A stretch of DNA of 64,000 nt from DASRAU01 sp035638075 (GCA_035638075.1 DASRAU010000003.1:62001-126000), one strand, 5' to 3'. Numbered from the stretch's first letter, positions 41,391 to 50,085 are shown. The notes: generated by a model from the letters alone, not told the origin. A program made the numbers and translations.

Positions 41391-42047
41391 ATGCGGAAAT
41401 GGGGACTGCTCGTCTGCGCCGCGGCGCTGGCCCTGGCCGCGGCTCCGCGGCCGGCCGAGGCCGGCGATCGCGTCGGCATCGGCGTCAAGTTCGGGACCCT
41501 CGGGTTCGGCCTCGACATCACCGGCCGGGTCAACGACTGGTTCTCGGTGCGCGGCACCTTCAACGCCGCCGACGCCGACGACACGCACGAGGAGAGCGGC
41601 GTGGATTACGAGACCGACGTCGCCTTCGGAGCGTCCGGGATCCTGTTCGACTTCCATCCCTGGAAGAAGAATTTCCGGCTGACCGCGGGCTGGATGCACA
41701 ACCGCACCGGCGCCGACCTCCTGGGCACGCCGACCGAGAACGTCGAGATCGGCGACACCGTCTACACGCCGGCCGAGGCGGGAACCATCTCCGGTGACGT
41801 GGCCTTCAAGGACAGCGCCGGCTACGTCGGGTTCGGCTACGGCAGCGCCGCCCGCGGCCCCGGCCGGGTGCGCTTCGTCCTCGACGTCGGCGCGCTCCTG
41901 CAGGGCACTGGAGCTGTGACCCTCTCCTCCTCGAGCGGCCTCGTCAGCCAGGACGATTTGTCGAAGGAGGAACAGGATCTCGAGGACGATCTCGACGATC
42001 TGTCCTTCTACCCGGTTCTGGCGCTCGGGATCTCGTTCCGGCTCTAG
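41391..42047 (+). CDS. Small outer-membrane beta-barrel protein
   Basis: The protein has 218 residues from ATG 41391. The signal peptide is MRKWGLLVCAAALALAAAPRPAEA. The mature part alternates hydrophobic residues in strands: GIGVKFGTLGFGLDITGRV, WFSVRGTFN, FRLTAGWMHNRTG, YVGFGYGSAA and a final YPVLALGISFRL. An aromatic/Leu end is consistent with a porin-like or OmpW-like barrel of about eight strands. An acidic stretch (SKEEQDLEDDLDDL) precedes the last strand. Function unknown. It follows the giant protease gene by 86 bp and may be co-transcribed. Confidence 0.75.
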   Translation: MRKWGLLVCAAALALAAAPRPAEAGDRVGIGVKFGTLGFGLDITGRVNDWFSVRGTFNAADADDTHEESGVDYETDVAFGASGILFDFHPWKKNFRLTAGWMHNRTGADLLGTPTENVEIGDTVYTPAEAGTISGDVAFKDSAGYVGFGYGSAARGPGRVRFVLDVGALLQGTGAVTLSSSSGLVSQDDLSKEEQDLEDDLDDLSFYPVLALGISFRL

Positions 42048-42064
42048 GAGCCGGTCGCGTCGGA

Positions 42065-44164
42065 CTACTGGAAGTCGCGGGGGATCGGCTCGTCCCAGGT
42101 TTTCTCGCGGACGAGCACGCCATCCTGGAAGAGCCGGCGCGTATAGGAAAGGTAGAACGTCCCGGCGTCGCTCCGGAAGACGGCGCGCGCCTCGAAGCGC
42201 AGGGTGCGATCCGGCAGGGTCACCGTCGTGCTGTAGTCGCCGGTCACCCACCCCGTGTCCGGGTGCCTGTCGCCCGCTTCGTAGACGATCGATTCGGTTT
42301 CGTGCTGTGTGCCCCAGGGGAAGCGCGACCCGCCGACGTTCGTCGCCACGATGCGCGCGTCCCCGGTCGGAGGATGGCGCTCCACCGTTTCGATCTCGCC
42401 GTAGCCCGAGGCGGTGCCGGTCTCGAGCGTGCCGAAGCCTGCGAGCGTCTCGTCCTTCGCGGGCGGGAGGAACTGCGGGCGCGGGCGCTCCGCTTTCGGC
42501 ACGACCGGCAGGACGAGACGCGTTCCGGCGAGAGCCAGGGTCGTCGTCATCGTGGAGGGTGTCGGCCAGATCATCGGCCACATGGCGTTCGACACCGCGA
42601 GCCGCAGGCGGTGCCCCGGCTGGAAGACCCACGACGTGAAGTGCATCTCGATGTCGATCGTGAAAGGCTTCCCCGGCTCGATGGCTTTCGGGTCGCGCGA
42701 AGATTCCCGGTGCGCGCCGTTGAAGCCGGCGCCGGCGACGAGGGTCACGGTGCCGTCGGGGGCCACGTCCGACAGGCGCGTGAACCAGCGCGCCAGAGGG
42801 GCTGAAGCTGTCACGTCGAGCATCGCGTGCGGCAGCCCGAGAATCTCCACTTCCTCCGTCACCGGAGCCGAGTCGTACACCAGGCTGTACGCGTCGGACG
42901 GGCGCTGGTCGGGGGCGACGTCGCCCCACCACATCACCGGTCCGCCGATCTCGACGCCGCTCGTCGGCACGTAGCGCAGCTCGTGCCGCGCGGCCGCGGC
43001 GGGAGCGTCGGCGAGCGTGTGATCCGCGTGCGGATAGAGGATGCGCTCGCGGCCGCGCGCCAGGGGCCAGCCGTCTTCGTAGCGCCATTCCCCCGGGGCG
43101 TTGCCTTCGAGGCGCGGCCCCGGCGGATGCCAGCGGCGCACGAAGACGGCGAGCCGCGGCTCCTGGTCGATGCCGGTCTTCGTGCCCTTGAGCCAGCGGT
43201 CGAACCAGCGCACCGCCTCGTGGCGCCACTCCATCCCCGGCTTGGGGTAGGCGTCGTGGGGCCAGCAGTGCGACCACGGCCCGACCATCGCCTTCATCGG
43301 CGCCTTCACGTGCTCGAGCATCCGCGGCACGCTGTCGCGGTAGCCGTCGTACCACCCGCCGATGACGAAGGTCGGGATCCGGATCGACTCGTACCGGCGC
43401 TTCAGCGTGGTCCGGTCCCAGAACGGGCCGTCGCGCTGCTGCTTCTTGTAGGTGAACATCCACGGCGTGCGATCGAACCGATCGGCGAACAGGCGGTCGT
43501 CGATGACGTAGCCCGGCGCGCCCGGCATGGCGTTGGCCAGGTCCATCGACATCTCCCAGGAGTCGACGTGGATGCCGCCGTCCATGAAGTGGACGTCGTC
43601 CTCGTAGAGATCGTCGGTCGCGTCCACCGCGATGATGGCGCCGAGCGCCGGCGGGTTGCGCATCGCCATGTGCAGAGAGTTGAACCCGCCCCACGAGATG
43701 CCGAACATCCCGACCTTGCCCGAGGAGTACGGCTGCTTCGCGAGCCACGCGATGACCGAGTCGCCGTCCTGGTTCTCGATGTCAGAGTACTCGTACGGGA
43801 TGAGGACGCCCTCGCTGTTGCCGGTGCCGCGGATGTCGACGCGCGCCACGACGTACCCGCGCCGCACGAAGTACGCGTACAGGCCGAACCGGTCGCCGCG
43901 CGCCTCGGTCTTGCGGTACGGTAGGTATTCGAGGAGGACCGGCAGGCGCTGCTTCGGTTTCGCGGCGGCCGACGTCTCCGGCATCCAGAGGTCGGCCGCG
44001 AGCCGGACGCCATCGGGCATCGGGATGGAGATCTCGCGCATCACGATGCCGGGGGCGGGATGGCGGGCGTCCGGCGCGGCCTTCTCAGGAGCGGCCGCCC
44101 GCGCGGCGACCCCAAGGACGGCCAGGCCGGCCAGGAGTCCTGCTGCACGGACAGAGGCAGTCAT
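42065..44164 (-). CDS. CocE/NonD family (X-Pro dipeptidyl-peptidase-like) hydrolase, exported
   Basis: The protein has 699 residues from ATG 44164, preceded by GGGGAGA; a longer frame has no signal-peptide context. A signal peptide is present (VRAAGLLAGLAVLGVAARAAA). The alpha/beta-hydrolase has Ser157 in GISWGG, the Asp in GGWYDGYRD and His in GPWSHCWP. A C-terminal jelly-roll domain (residues ~400-690) is usual for S15/CocE proteins. Members hydrolyse X-Pro dipeptides, beta-lactams or esters such as cocaine; the actual substrate is not readable. The extracytoplasmic location and the nearby proteases suit peptide scavenging. Confidence 0.9.
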   Translation of the reverse strand: MTASVRAAGLLAGLAVLGVAARAAAPEKAAPDARHPAPGIVMREISIPMPDGVRLAADLWMPETSAAAKPKQRLPVLLEYLPYRKTEARGDRFGLYAYFVRRGYVVARVDIRGTGNSEGVLIPYEYSDIENQDGDSVIAWLAKQPYSSGKVGMFGISWGGFNSLHMAMRNPPALGAIIAVDATDDLYEDDVHFMDGGIHVDSWEMSMDLANAMPGAPGYVIDDRLFADRFDRTPWMFTYKKQQRDGPFWDRTTLKRRYESIRIPTFVIGGWYDGYRDSVPRMLEHVKAPMKAMVGPWSHCWPHDAYPKPGMEWRHEAVRWFDRWLKGTKTGIDQEPRLAVFVRRWHPPGPRLEGNAPGEWRYEDGWPLARGRERILYPHADHTLADAPAAAARHELRYVPTSGVEIGGPVMWWGDVAPDQRPSDAYSLVYDSAPVTEEVEILGLPHAMLDVTASAPLARWFTRLSDVAPDGTVTLVAGAGFNGAHRESSRDPKAIEPGKPFTIDIEMHFTSWVFQPGHRLRLAVSNAMWPMIWPTPSTMTTTLALAGTRLVLPVVPKAERPRPQFLPPAKDETLAGFGTLETGTASGYGEIETVERHPPTGDARIVATNVGGSRFPWGTQHETESIVYEAGDRHPDTGWVTGDYSTTVTLPDRTLRFEARAVFRSDAGTFYLSYTRRLFQDGVLVREKTWDEPIPRDFQ

Positions 44165-44575
44165 TGCACCGGGTCTCCCCACGGGCGGCGCGCATTCTGG
44201 CACATTCGGGTGCAACGTCCCGCTCGTCACGGAGGCCCTCGCATGCGCCAGCACCGTGTTCTGATCGTGGCTCTGCTCGCAGGTCTCCCATCATTCTGCG
44301 TATTTCGCGTGCAACCCGGAGGAGCTTCCTGCGACTGAATAACCAGAGGAGGGCTTCCGTGTGCAGGTCGACGCGGCGCAGTCGTGTTGCTACGTAGAAT
44401 CCCTGAACACTCGCGCGGTCGGTGACCTGCGTCACCCGGTTTCCAGTTGCGCCGGAACAGTTCTCAAGGCACATGAGCGCCATCGCCTGAAGTCTCGCCT
44501 GTCAGGATCGACGAATGCCGCCGTCGATCGCGTCAAAGCTGGGCGGCCCCACCGCCCGAGAAAGGAGTCGATGTG
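44165..44575. other. 410-bp intergenic region between divergent genes
   Basis: Besides the small ORF at 44243, it contains a TAGAAT -10-like hexamer at 44395-44400 and an 8-bp hairpin GATCGACG/CGTCGATC (44506-44529, 8-nt loop) in the leader of the gene at 44576. GGAG at 44564-44567 sets that start. I recognise no riboswitch or RNA gene. Confidence 0.45.
44243..44338 (+). CDS. Possible 31-residue exported peptide or signal-peptide remnant
   Basis: ATG 44243 lies 7 nt after GGAGG, and the product begins MRQHRVLIVALLAGLPS, a convincing signal-peptide-like start, then ends at residue 31. It lies in a stretch less GC-rich than its surroundings. It could be a real small peptide, or the 5' remnant of a lost gene. 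Nothing similar is recognised. Confidence 0.3.
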   Translation: MRQHRVLIVALLAGLPSFCVFRVQPGGASCD

Positions 44576-46261
44576 ATGCGACTTCCTCCCGGATCCATCG
44601 TGGCACTTCCCCTTCTGGCCACCGCGATCGGTCTCGCCGGCTTCCACGACACCGCCGCGCAGCAGGGCCCACCCATTCCGTTCACGGTGATCTCCACCCA
44701 GTATCAAGACCTCAACGGCGATCACGACATGTTTCCGGATACGGGCGAAACGGGTCGCGTGGTCGTGGTGGTCCGCAACAACTCCGGCGCGCTGACGAAC
44801 GCGAAGTTCACGATTTCCTCCAGCGACCCCGACGTGACCTGTGTCTCCGGCACCGCGGTCCAGGTCGGGTCGATCGCCCAGGGTCAGACTGTCACCGTCG
44901 GCAGCCTCAATCCCAGCCAGCAGGGGTTCCAGTTCAAGGTGAGCGACACGCTGCAGACCGTTCAGGTCACCAATCCGGCCCGGATCGATCTCTGCCTGAA
45001 GCTCAAGGCGAACCAGACCCCGGGCCAGGGCGTCGGTCCCGTCTGCTTCTCCCTGATCGCCGATCTCGACCTGCCCGCGGGCGGCTCGCAGACCTTCGTC
45101 AACGGGCCCGACGGGCTTCCCGGCACCTCGGACGACGGGACGGTGCTGGAGAACTTCGACGTCGATCGGGACGGCGACGGAAACTTCACCGTGAACGACA
45201 CGTTCCGGCTGCTGGACGCCGGCACCGGCACGATCGGCCACGGATCGTATCTGCGCGGCGCGGCCGCCTCGAGCGGCACGACGGTCGGCGGGATCGCCTG
45301 CGGGGGATTCCAGACGATCGCCGACGGGAATCCCGGCTGCGAGCTCGATCCCGATTTCCCGATGGACTGGCACCTCCACTGCCCCCCCGGCGCGACCAAC
45401 TGCCCGAACGTCGAGAGCGGGGCTTGCGTGGGAGGCTGCTCGTACGCCACGCCCACCGGCGGCGCCAAGGCGCTGAGCGGGCCGAATTCCCTGCACATGG
45501 GGGCGCACTTCGATCCCACCAACCCGCTCGCCGGCGACACCACCCATTTCCGATCGATGCAGGCGTTCGTCTCCGGTCCGCTCAACCTCGCCGCGAATCC
45601 GCGCCCGGGGGATCTGCAGCTTTCGATGTTCCACATCGCCGATCTCATGGACAACAACGGCGTGGGGCCGAACAATCGCAATCAGTGCAGCGACTGCGGA
45701 GACGTGCAGATCCAGGTTGATCAGAATGCCAACCCTGCCGCCGACGGCTGGGGCCTCTGGGACAAGCTGGTGCCGTTCCAGAACGTCTATGACCACAAGC
45801 CCAACGCCGCCTCGACGTTCGGCGGCTACTACTGTCTCTTCACCCCCACCGACACGGGGACGGCGCCGCCGGCGCCGCGCGGGGTGCACGAGACGACCTG
45901 CTTCCCGCTCGGGGCCTGGTCGCACTGCGGCAACCCGCGGGGCACCGTGAGCACGAGCACCTTCGATTGCCCCGGCCCCGGCGTGGTCGATCCGACGGGG
46001 ACCGGCGTCTGGGTCGAGACGCGCTTCAACCTGGCGGCCTATCTCGGCCAGCGCGTGCGACTGCGCTGGATCGGCAGCTCCTGGGATTTCGACGCGTTCA
46101 GCAGTTCCTATTACGAAGTCGGAGCCGGCTGGGACGGGACCCTGCAGGACGATGGCTGGTGGCTCGACAACATCAGCGTGACCGGCGTGATCACCAGCCA
46201 GACCACGCCCAATTCGGACAATCATCAGCCGCCGGGCGGATCGCAGGGCTGCCCGCAGTGA
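44576..46261 (+). CDS. Secreted protein: stand-alone copy of the giant protease's C-terminal module
   Basis: The protein has 561 residues from ATG 44576 (GGAG 8 nt upstream; GTG 44573 possible). A signal peptide is present (IVALPLLATAIGLAGFHDTAAQ). The mature protein matches residues about 2173-2672 of the giant subtilase along its length. Shared blocks include LNGDHDxFxDTGE, GPDGLPxTxDDGT, MDWHxHCP, WDKLVPFxNVYDH, TPTDTGxxxPAPRG, PLGxWSHCGN, CPGPG and DDGWWxDxI. The last part resembles the DDGWW-containing immunoglobulin/MAM-like end of M6 immune-inhibitor-A peptidases, but no protease motif is present. It may be a binding or cell-wall-associated protein. The function is unknown. Confidence 0.8.
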   Translation: MRLPPGSIVALPLLATAIGLAGFHDTAAQQGPPIPFTVISTQYQDLNGDHDMFPDTGETGRVVVVVRNNSGALTNAKFTISSSDPDVTCVSGTAVQVGSIAQGQTVTVGSLNPSQQGFQFKVSDTLQTVQVTNPARIDLCLKLKANQTPGQGVGPVCFSLIADLDLPAGGSQTFVNGPDGLPGTSDDGTVLENFDVDRDGDGNFTVNDTFRLLDAGTGTIGHGSYLRGAAASSGTTVGGIACGGFQTIADGNPGCELDPDFPMDWHLHCPPGATNCPNVESGACVGGCSYATPTGGAKALSGPNSLHMGAHFDPTNPLAGDTTHFRSMQAFVSGPLNLAANPRPGDLQLSMFHIADLMDNNGVGPNNRNQCSDCGDVQIQVDQNANPAADGWGLWDKLVPFQNVYDHKPNAASTFGGYYCLFTPTDTGTAPPAPRGVHETTCFPLGAWSHCGNPRGTVSTSTFDCPGPGVVDPTGTGVWVETRFNLAAYLGQRVRLRWIGSSWDFDAFSSSYYEVGAGWDGTLQDDGWWLDNISVTGVITSQTTPNSDNHQPPGGSQGCPQ

Positions 46262-46277
46262 TCTGAGGCGCGACGAC

Positions 46278-46303
46278 GCCGGGCCCCGCGCGCGGGGCCC
46301 GGC
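46278..46303. terminator. Perfect 26-bp palindrome, likely bidirectional terminator
   Basis: Arms 46278-46290 and 46291-46303 (GCCGGGCCCCGCG and its complement) pair perfectly. It lies between the convergent genes ending at 46261 and 46337. There is no flanking T-run, so efficiency is uncertain. A second 6-bp stem GGCCAG/CTGGCC follows. Confidence 0.5.
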
Positions 46304-46336
46304 GGCTTCGTCGGGCCAGTCCGCCTGGCCGGGTGT

Positions 46337-47827
46337 CTATCCCTTCCAGGGATGCCGGAAGACGCCCTCGATGCGCGGGTCGTTCTCGGAGAACTCGGTG
46401 CGCTCGCAGAGCAGGCGGCGCAGCTCCTTGAGGACTTCCGGTTTGAGCGGCGTCGGCTCGTGCTTGTCGAGCAGGAACTTCATCCGCTCGCGGGCGAGCT
46501 GCACCTCGTCCTTGTTGCGGCGCTTCCAGTCGCCGTGCGTGCCACGGAAGGAGATGCGCGGCCAGTAGCCCTGCCCGCTCTTGAGGAAATGCCGGGTGAA
46601 GGGCTCGCCGAGATGGTGGTTCGGCGAGTGGCCGACCTTCCGGATCGACTCCACCATCAGGGTCTCGCGCGTCACCTCCATCCCGTCGCGCACGAAACTC
46701 AGGATGTTGCAGATCTCCTCGTCGATCACCATCTGCGGGAACGACAGCGTGTTGCCGTCCTCGAGGATGCCGATGCCGACCAGCAGGTCGCAGCCCGACA
46801 GCGCCGCGGTCATGCCGGTCGCCATGTTCTCGTAGCCGGCCTGGATGCCGGGGATCTTCGCGTCGGAGCAGATGCCGCCGGCCATGTACGGCACGCCGTA
46901 GAACTCGGTCATCTGCTGGAACGGCAGGTTGAGCAGGATCCCTTCGGGCGACGCCGTCGAGGCGAGGCCGGTTTTCATGTCGAGCGTCTCGGGCCCGGCC
47001 GGGTAAATCATCGGCAAGCCCGGCTGCACGCACTGGTAGAGGACCAGCCCGCTGAGGAACTCGGTGTTGGTGACCAGCAGCGTGCCCGCCATGGTGATCG
47101 GCGCCGTCGCCCCCTGCAGCGGCATCGGCCAGAAGACGATCGGCACCCACTCCTTCGCGAGCGCGATGCACGCCTCGGTCATGGCGTCGTCGTGCTTCAG
47201 CGGCGACACCGGGCAGGTGACCATCGAGAAGATCGGGCGGTCGCGCTGGCTGCGCCGGTCGCCCGACACCGCGTCGATCATCGCGAGAATGTAGGGGACA
47301 TCCTCCGGGTCTTGCACGCCGCCGACCATCTGGAAGTGCTTCGACGACCAGATGAACGACGCGGCGGTCTCGAACAGCGCGCGCTTGTCGGTCGAGGCGT
47401 CGGTCGGGAACACCGTGGACCACATCACCTTCACCGGGTCGAGCGCGTCCGCGAGGAGCGTCGACAGGGTCAGGTCGGCCAGCGTCGAGGTGCGGCGTTC
47501 GCCGGTGGTCTCGTCGAGCGTGAACGATGCCTGACCGTCGGTCATGTGGTGCATCTTCTTCCCGTCGATGACGGCGTCGTTCTTTCCGTCGCGCGAGGCG
47601 AGGCAGAAGTTGCGCGGGGCGCTCTTGATGCACTTCTCGACCAGGTCGGGCTTGATCCAGGCGATGCCGCGGTCGCGGTCCACCTTCTGGCCCGCGGCTT
47701 CGAGGACGTCGAGGGCGGCCTTGTTCTCGTACAGGACGCCGGTGTGCTCGAGGATGTCGAGCGAGGATTCGTGGATGAGGCGCACCTCTTCGGGCGAAAG
47801 CATCGAGACCTTGGGTCGCGCCGCCAT
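46337..47827 (-). CDS. MttB-family (trimethylamine methyltransferase-like) protein, non-pyrrolysine, copy 1
   Basis: The protein has 496 residues from ATG 47827, 8 nt after GGAGGAGG. The whole length follows the MttB family: LSPEEVRLIHESSLDILEHTGV start, HHMTDGQASFTLDETTG, TCPVSPLKHDD, MPLQGATAPITMAGT, YPAGPETLDMKTG and CSDAKIPGIQAGYENMATGM. There is no in-frame TAG, so it does not contain pyrrolysine. Non-Pyl members such as MtgB demethylate glycine betaine and other quaternary amines to a corrinoid protein. No corrinoid-binding protein, MtbA or RamA homologue is visible in the window. It is divergent from a flavoprotein operon, an arrangement repeated at 58568-61899. Candidate operator sites lie 94 bp upstream. 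Confidence 0.88.
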   Translation of the reverse strand: MAARPKVSMLSPEEVRLIHESSLDILEHTGVLYENKAALDVLEAAGQKVDRDRGIAWIKPDLVEKCIKSAPRNFCLASRDGKNDAVIDGKKMHHMTDGQASFTLDETTGERRTSTLADLTLSTLLADALDPVKVMWSTVFPTDASTDKRALFETAASFIWSSKHFQMVGGVQDPEDVPYILAMIDAVSGDRRSQRDRPIFSMVTCPVSPLKHDDAMTEACIALAKEWVPIVFWPMPLQGATAPITMAGTLLVTNTEFLSGLVLYQCVQPGLPMIYPAGPETLDMKTGLASTASPEGILLNLPFQQMTEFYGVPYMAGGICSDAKIPGIQAGYENMATGMTAALSGCDLLVGIGILEDGNTLSFPQMVIDEEICNILSFVRDGMEVTRETLMVESIRKVGHSPNHHLGEPFTRHFLKSGQGYWPRISFRGTHGDWKRRNKDEVQLARERMKFLLDKHEPTPLKPEVLKELRRLLCERTEFSENDPRIEGVFRHPWKG

Positions 47828-47863
47828 GTCGAGGGCCTCCTCCGATGAGATTGTTCGCCAGCG

Positions 47864-47893
47864 ATCTCAGCATGGGCGCGGCTTGCAGGTCAA
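47864..47893 (-). promoter_or_regulatory. Promoter candidate of mttB-like copy 1
   Basis: On the minus strand TTGACC (47888-47893), an 18-bp spacer and TGAGAT (47864-47869). The -10 ends 36 nt before the ATG, exactly the same distance as CATAAT in front of copy 2. Confidence 0.4.
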
Positions 47894-47921
47894 TCGTTTT
47901 GCAACATATCGCCTTGCTGTG

Positions 47922-47936
47922 ATGCCATTACGGCAT
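47922..47936. promoter_or_regulatory. Operator-like site A (mttB-proximal, copy 1)
   Basis: ATGCCATTACGGCAT, a near-perfect inverted repeat with ATGCC/GGCAT arms. Its near edge lies 94 bp from the mttB-like start codon. See the related sites at 47954, 60307 and 60349. Confidence 0.6.
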
Positions 47937-47953
47937 GGGGGCGGCGCGATCCG

Positions 47954-47968
47954 ATGCCGTAACGGCTT
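47954..47968. promoter_or_regulatory. Operator-like site B (copy 1)
   Basis: ATGCCGTAACGGCTT, with the GCCGT/ACGGC inverted repeat. Centre to centre it is 32 bp from site A and lies 95 bp before the GTG at 48064. Confidence 0.6.
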
Positions 47969-48051
47969 GCCGTGCCGTCCGTCGCAACGGATGAGGGCGA
48001 TCGCTGCCGATTTCCCTCCGTCCGCCCCGTCGGGAACGGAGCCCGGGCGGC

Positions 48052-48057
48052 TAGAAT
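48052..48057 (+). promoter_or_regulatory. -10 box TAGAAT 6 nt before GTG 48064
   Basis: TAGAAT at 48052-48057, with GTG at 48064, implies a leaderless transcript. The -35 is poor, which would fit control by an activator bound upstream. Confidence 0.45.
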
Positions 48058-48063
48058 GCGGTC

Positions 48064-48366
48064 GTGATCGATTACCTGTCGCCGCGCGAAATGGAGACGC
48101 TCGACGCCGCCGGAGCGGCCGGCGAGATCTGGCCCGCGGTGCTGCGCCGCTTCTTCCTCGAAGGGTCGCGCCTGCTGCTCGGCTGGGATCTGGCGCGCGG
48201 CGAAGAGGAGATGCGCGGGGCGCTGACGAAGAGCGAGCTGCGTGCGGCGCTCGAGCAGGCGGCGCGCTTCTGCACCGAGCACGGCCTCCACTTCCTGTCG
48301 TTCGAAGGCAGCGGACCGGGAGAAGAGCCGCTCGGCGAGCGGCGCTGGTTCATGGCGGTCGGGTGA
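48064..48366 (+). CDS. Hypothetical protein, 100 residues, with coding-like in-frame extension past TGA
   Basis: The product starts MIDYLSPREMETLDAAGAAG and is rich in acidic and aromatic residues (FCTEHGLHFLSFEG). No family is recognised. The frame ends at TGA 48364-48366, yet continues open with strong G/C third positions for 28 further codons to TGA 48451-48453 (GRRDWLIRHDPAGC and on). The real ancestral product is probably 129 residues. It precedes the flavoprotein gene by about 100 bp on the same strand, in the MttB/flavoprotein module, so a shared role is possible. Confidence 0.6.
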   Translation: MIDYLSPREMETLDAAGAAGEIWPAVLRRFFLEGSRLLLGWDLARGEEEMRGALTKSELRAALEQAARFCTEHGLHFLSFEGSGPGEEPLGERRWFMAVG

Positions 48367-48469
48367 GGGCGGCGCGACTGGCTCATCCGCCACGACCCGG
48401 CCGGGTGCCGGGCGCGCTTCGAGGAGATCGCCGCGGAGGAACGGCCGCGGTGACGAGGGGGAAGAGGGC

Positions 48470-50059
48470 GTGAAACGCGACGTCGTCGTCATCGGCGCGG
48501 GGCACAACGGCCTCGTGAGCGCGGCGCTGCTCGCCGAGGCGGGACACAAGGTCACCGTGGTCGAGGCGCGCGGCCTCCCCGGCGGCGCCTGCGTCTCCGA
48601 GGAGCTGTGGCCCGGCTACCAGGTCTCGACGACCTCGTACGTCTCGACGCTGCTCCTGCCGCAGGTCGTGCGCCGCTTCGATCTCTCGCGCCACGGCTAC
48701 CGCGTCGTCAAGCAGGAGCCGGCGTTTTTCGTGCCGTTCCCGGACGGCCGCACGCTGACGCTCTGGGGTGACGACCGCGACCTCGCCGAGATCGCGAAGT
48801 TCTCGAAGAAGGACGCCGAGGCGTACCCGAAGTTCCACGACGCGCTGGTGCGCGTCGGAGAGTTCCTCAAGCCGCAGATTCTCAGGCCGCCCCCGCCGCT
48901 CGCTCCCGGCTCGCCGCGCGACCTGCTCGATCTCGTGCGCCTGGCGCGCGATGCGCGGAAACTCACGCCGCTCGAGACCCAGTTCATGGTGGCGCTCGCG
49001 ACCCGCGGCGTCTCCGAGATCGTCGACAACTGGTTCGAGTCGGAGGAGATCCGGGCGTTTCTCTGCTCGCAGGCGGTGATCGGCGCGTACGGCGGTGTGC
49101 ACCAGCCGGGGACCGCGTTCCTGCTGCTCCATGACGTGCTCGGTGGCGTGGACGGCGCCGCCGGCGTGTGGGGCGTCGTCGTCGGCGGCATGGGCGGGAT
49201 CACCCGCGCCCTCGCCTCGGCCGGAAAGGAGCGCGGCGTCACGCTGCGCCTCAACTCTCCCGTGGAGAAGATCGAGCTGACCGCCCGCAACGAGGTCGCG
49301 GGGGTGAGGCTCGCCTCGGGCGAGACGCTGCGCGCGTCGGTCGTGGTGAGCAACGCTGCTCCGCGCGTGACGTATCTCAATCTCCTGCCCAGGGAGGTCC
49401 TGCCGACGGACCTCATCGCCCACATGGAATCGTTCGAAGACAAGGGCGCCTCTCTCAAAGTGCACCTGGCGCTCTCCGAGCTCCCCGACTTCACCGCGGC
49501 GCCGGGGAAAGTCGCCGGGCCGCAGCACAAGGGTCTCCTGAACTTCTGTCCGACCGTGGACTTCATCGAGCAGGCGTGGGACGACTGCAAGCGCGGCCGC
49601 TTCTCCGACCGGCCGACGGTCGAGGCCTGCATCCACTCGGTGAACGACCCGACCTGCGCTCCCGCCGGGCGGCACGTCATGACCTGCTTCGTGCAGTACG
49701 GCCCGCGCCACCTCAAGGAAGGGCGCTGGGAGGATCTCAAGGAGACCGTGGCCGATCGCGTCGTCGCCGAGATGGCCCGCTACGCGCCGAACCTGCCGGG
49801 GGCGGTGCTGCACCGCCATGTCTACACGCCGGAGGATCTGGAGAAGGTCTTCGGGCTGCCGGGTGGGAACATCTACCACGGCGCGATGACGCCGGATCAG
49901 CTCTTCTCGTTCCGCCCGGCGGCCGGCTGGGCCGACTACCGCACTCCCGTGAAACGGCTCTACCTGTGCGGCTCGGGGACCCACCCGGGCGGCGGAGTCT
50001 GGGGCGCGGCGGGCTGGAACTCCGCGCACCAGGTGCTGCGGGATATCGGAAGAAGCTGA
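48470..50059 (+). CDS. FAD/NAD(P)-dependent oxidoreductase, PYROXD2/phytoene-desaturase-like, copy 1
   Basis: The protein has 529 residues from GTG 48470 (MKRDVVVIGAGHNG), preceded by GGGGGAAGAGGG; upstream frame extension has no start signal. The N-terminal Rossmann fold GAGHNGLVSAALLAEAG binds FAD. GGACVSEELWPG follows as in CrtI-like proteins, GGMGGITRALA in the middle binds the dinucleotide's second part, and the C-terminal RLYLCGSGTHPGGG is the ATG-like FAD motif. The family oxidises or isomerises hydrophobic substrates; for PYROXD2 the reaction is not established. Its divergent partner is an MttB-family gene, as in the second copy at 58568-60169. Confidence 0.88.
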   Translation: MKRDVVVIGAGHNGLVSAALLAEAGHKVTVVEARGLPGGACVSEELWPGYQVSTTSYVSTLLLPQVVRRFDLSRHGYRVVKQEPAFFVPFPDGRTLTLWGDDRDLAEIAKFSKKDAEAYPKFHDALVRVGEFLKPQILRPPPPLAPGSPRDLLDLVRLARDARKLTPLETQFMVALATRGVSEIVDNWFESEEIRAFLCSQAVIGAYGGVHQPGTAFLLLHDVLGGVDGAAGVWGVVVGGMGGITRALASAGKERGVTLRLNSPVEKIELTARNEVAGVRLASGETLRASVVVSNAAPRVTYLNLLPREVLPTDLIAHMESFEDKGASLKVHLALSELPDFTAAPGKVAGPQHKGLLNFCPTVDFIEQAWDDCKRGRFSDRPTVEACIHSVNDPTCAPAGRHVMTCFVQYGPRHLKEGRWEDLKETVADRVVAEMARYAPNLPGAVLHRHVYTPEDLEKVFGLPGGNIYHGAMTPDQLFSFRPAAGWADYRTPVKRLYLCGSGTHPGGGVWGAAGWNSAHQVLRDIGRS

Positions 50060-50085
50060 GCTTCCGCCCGCGCGCTGCCGCCGGT

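Noticed and set aside
44165..44575. Riboswitch in the leader of the gene at 44576
   Set aside because: Only a simple 8-bp hairpin is visible; I could match no known riboswitch consensus.
48364..48366. Selenocysteine codon
   Set aside because: The stem directly after TGA does not match bacterial SECIS geometry and no sel genes are visible. I report it only as an odd readthrough-like frame.
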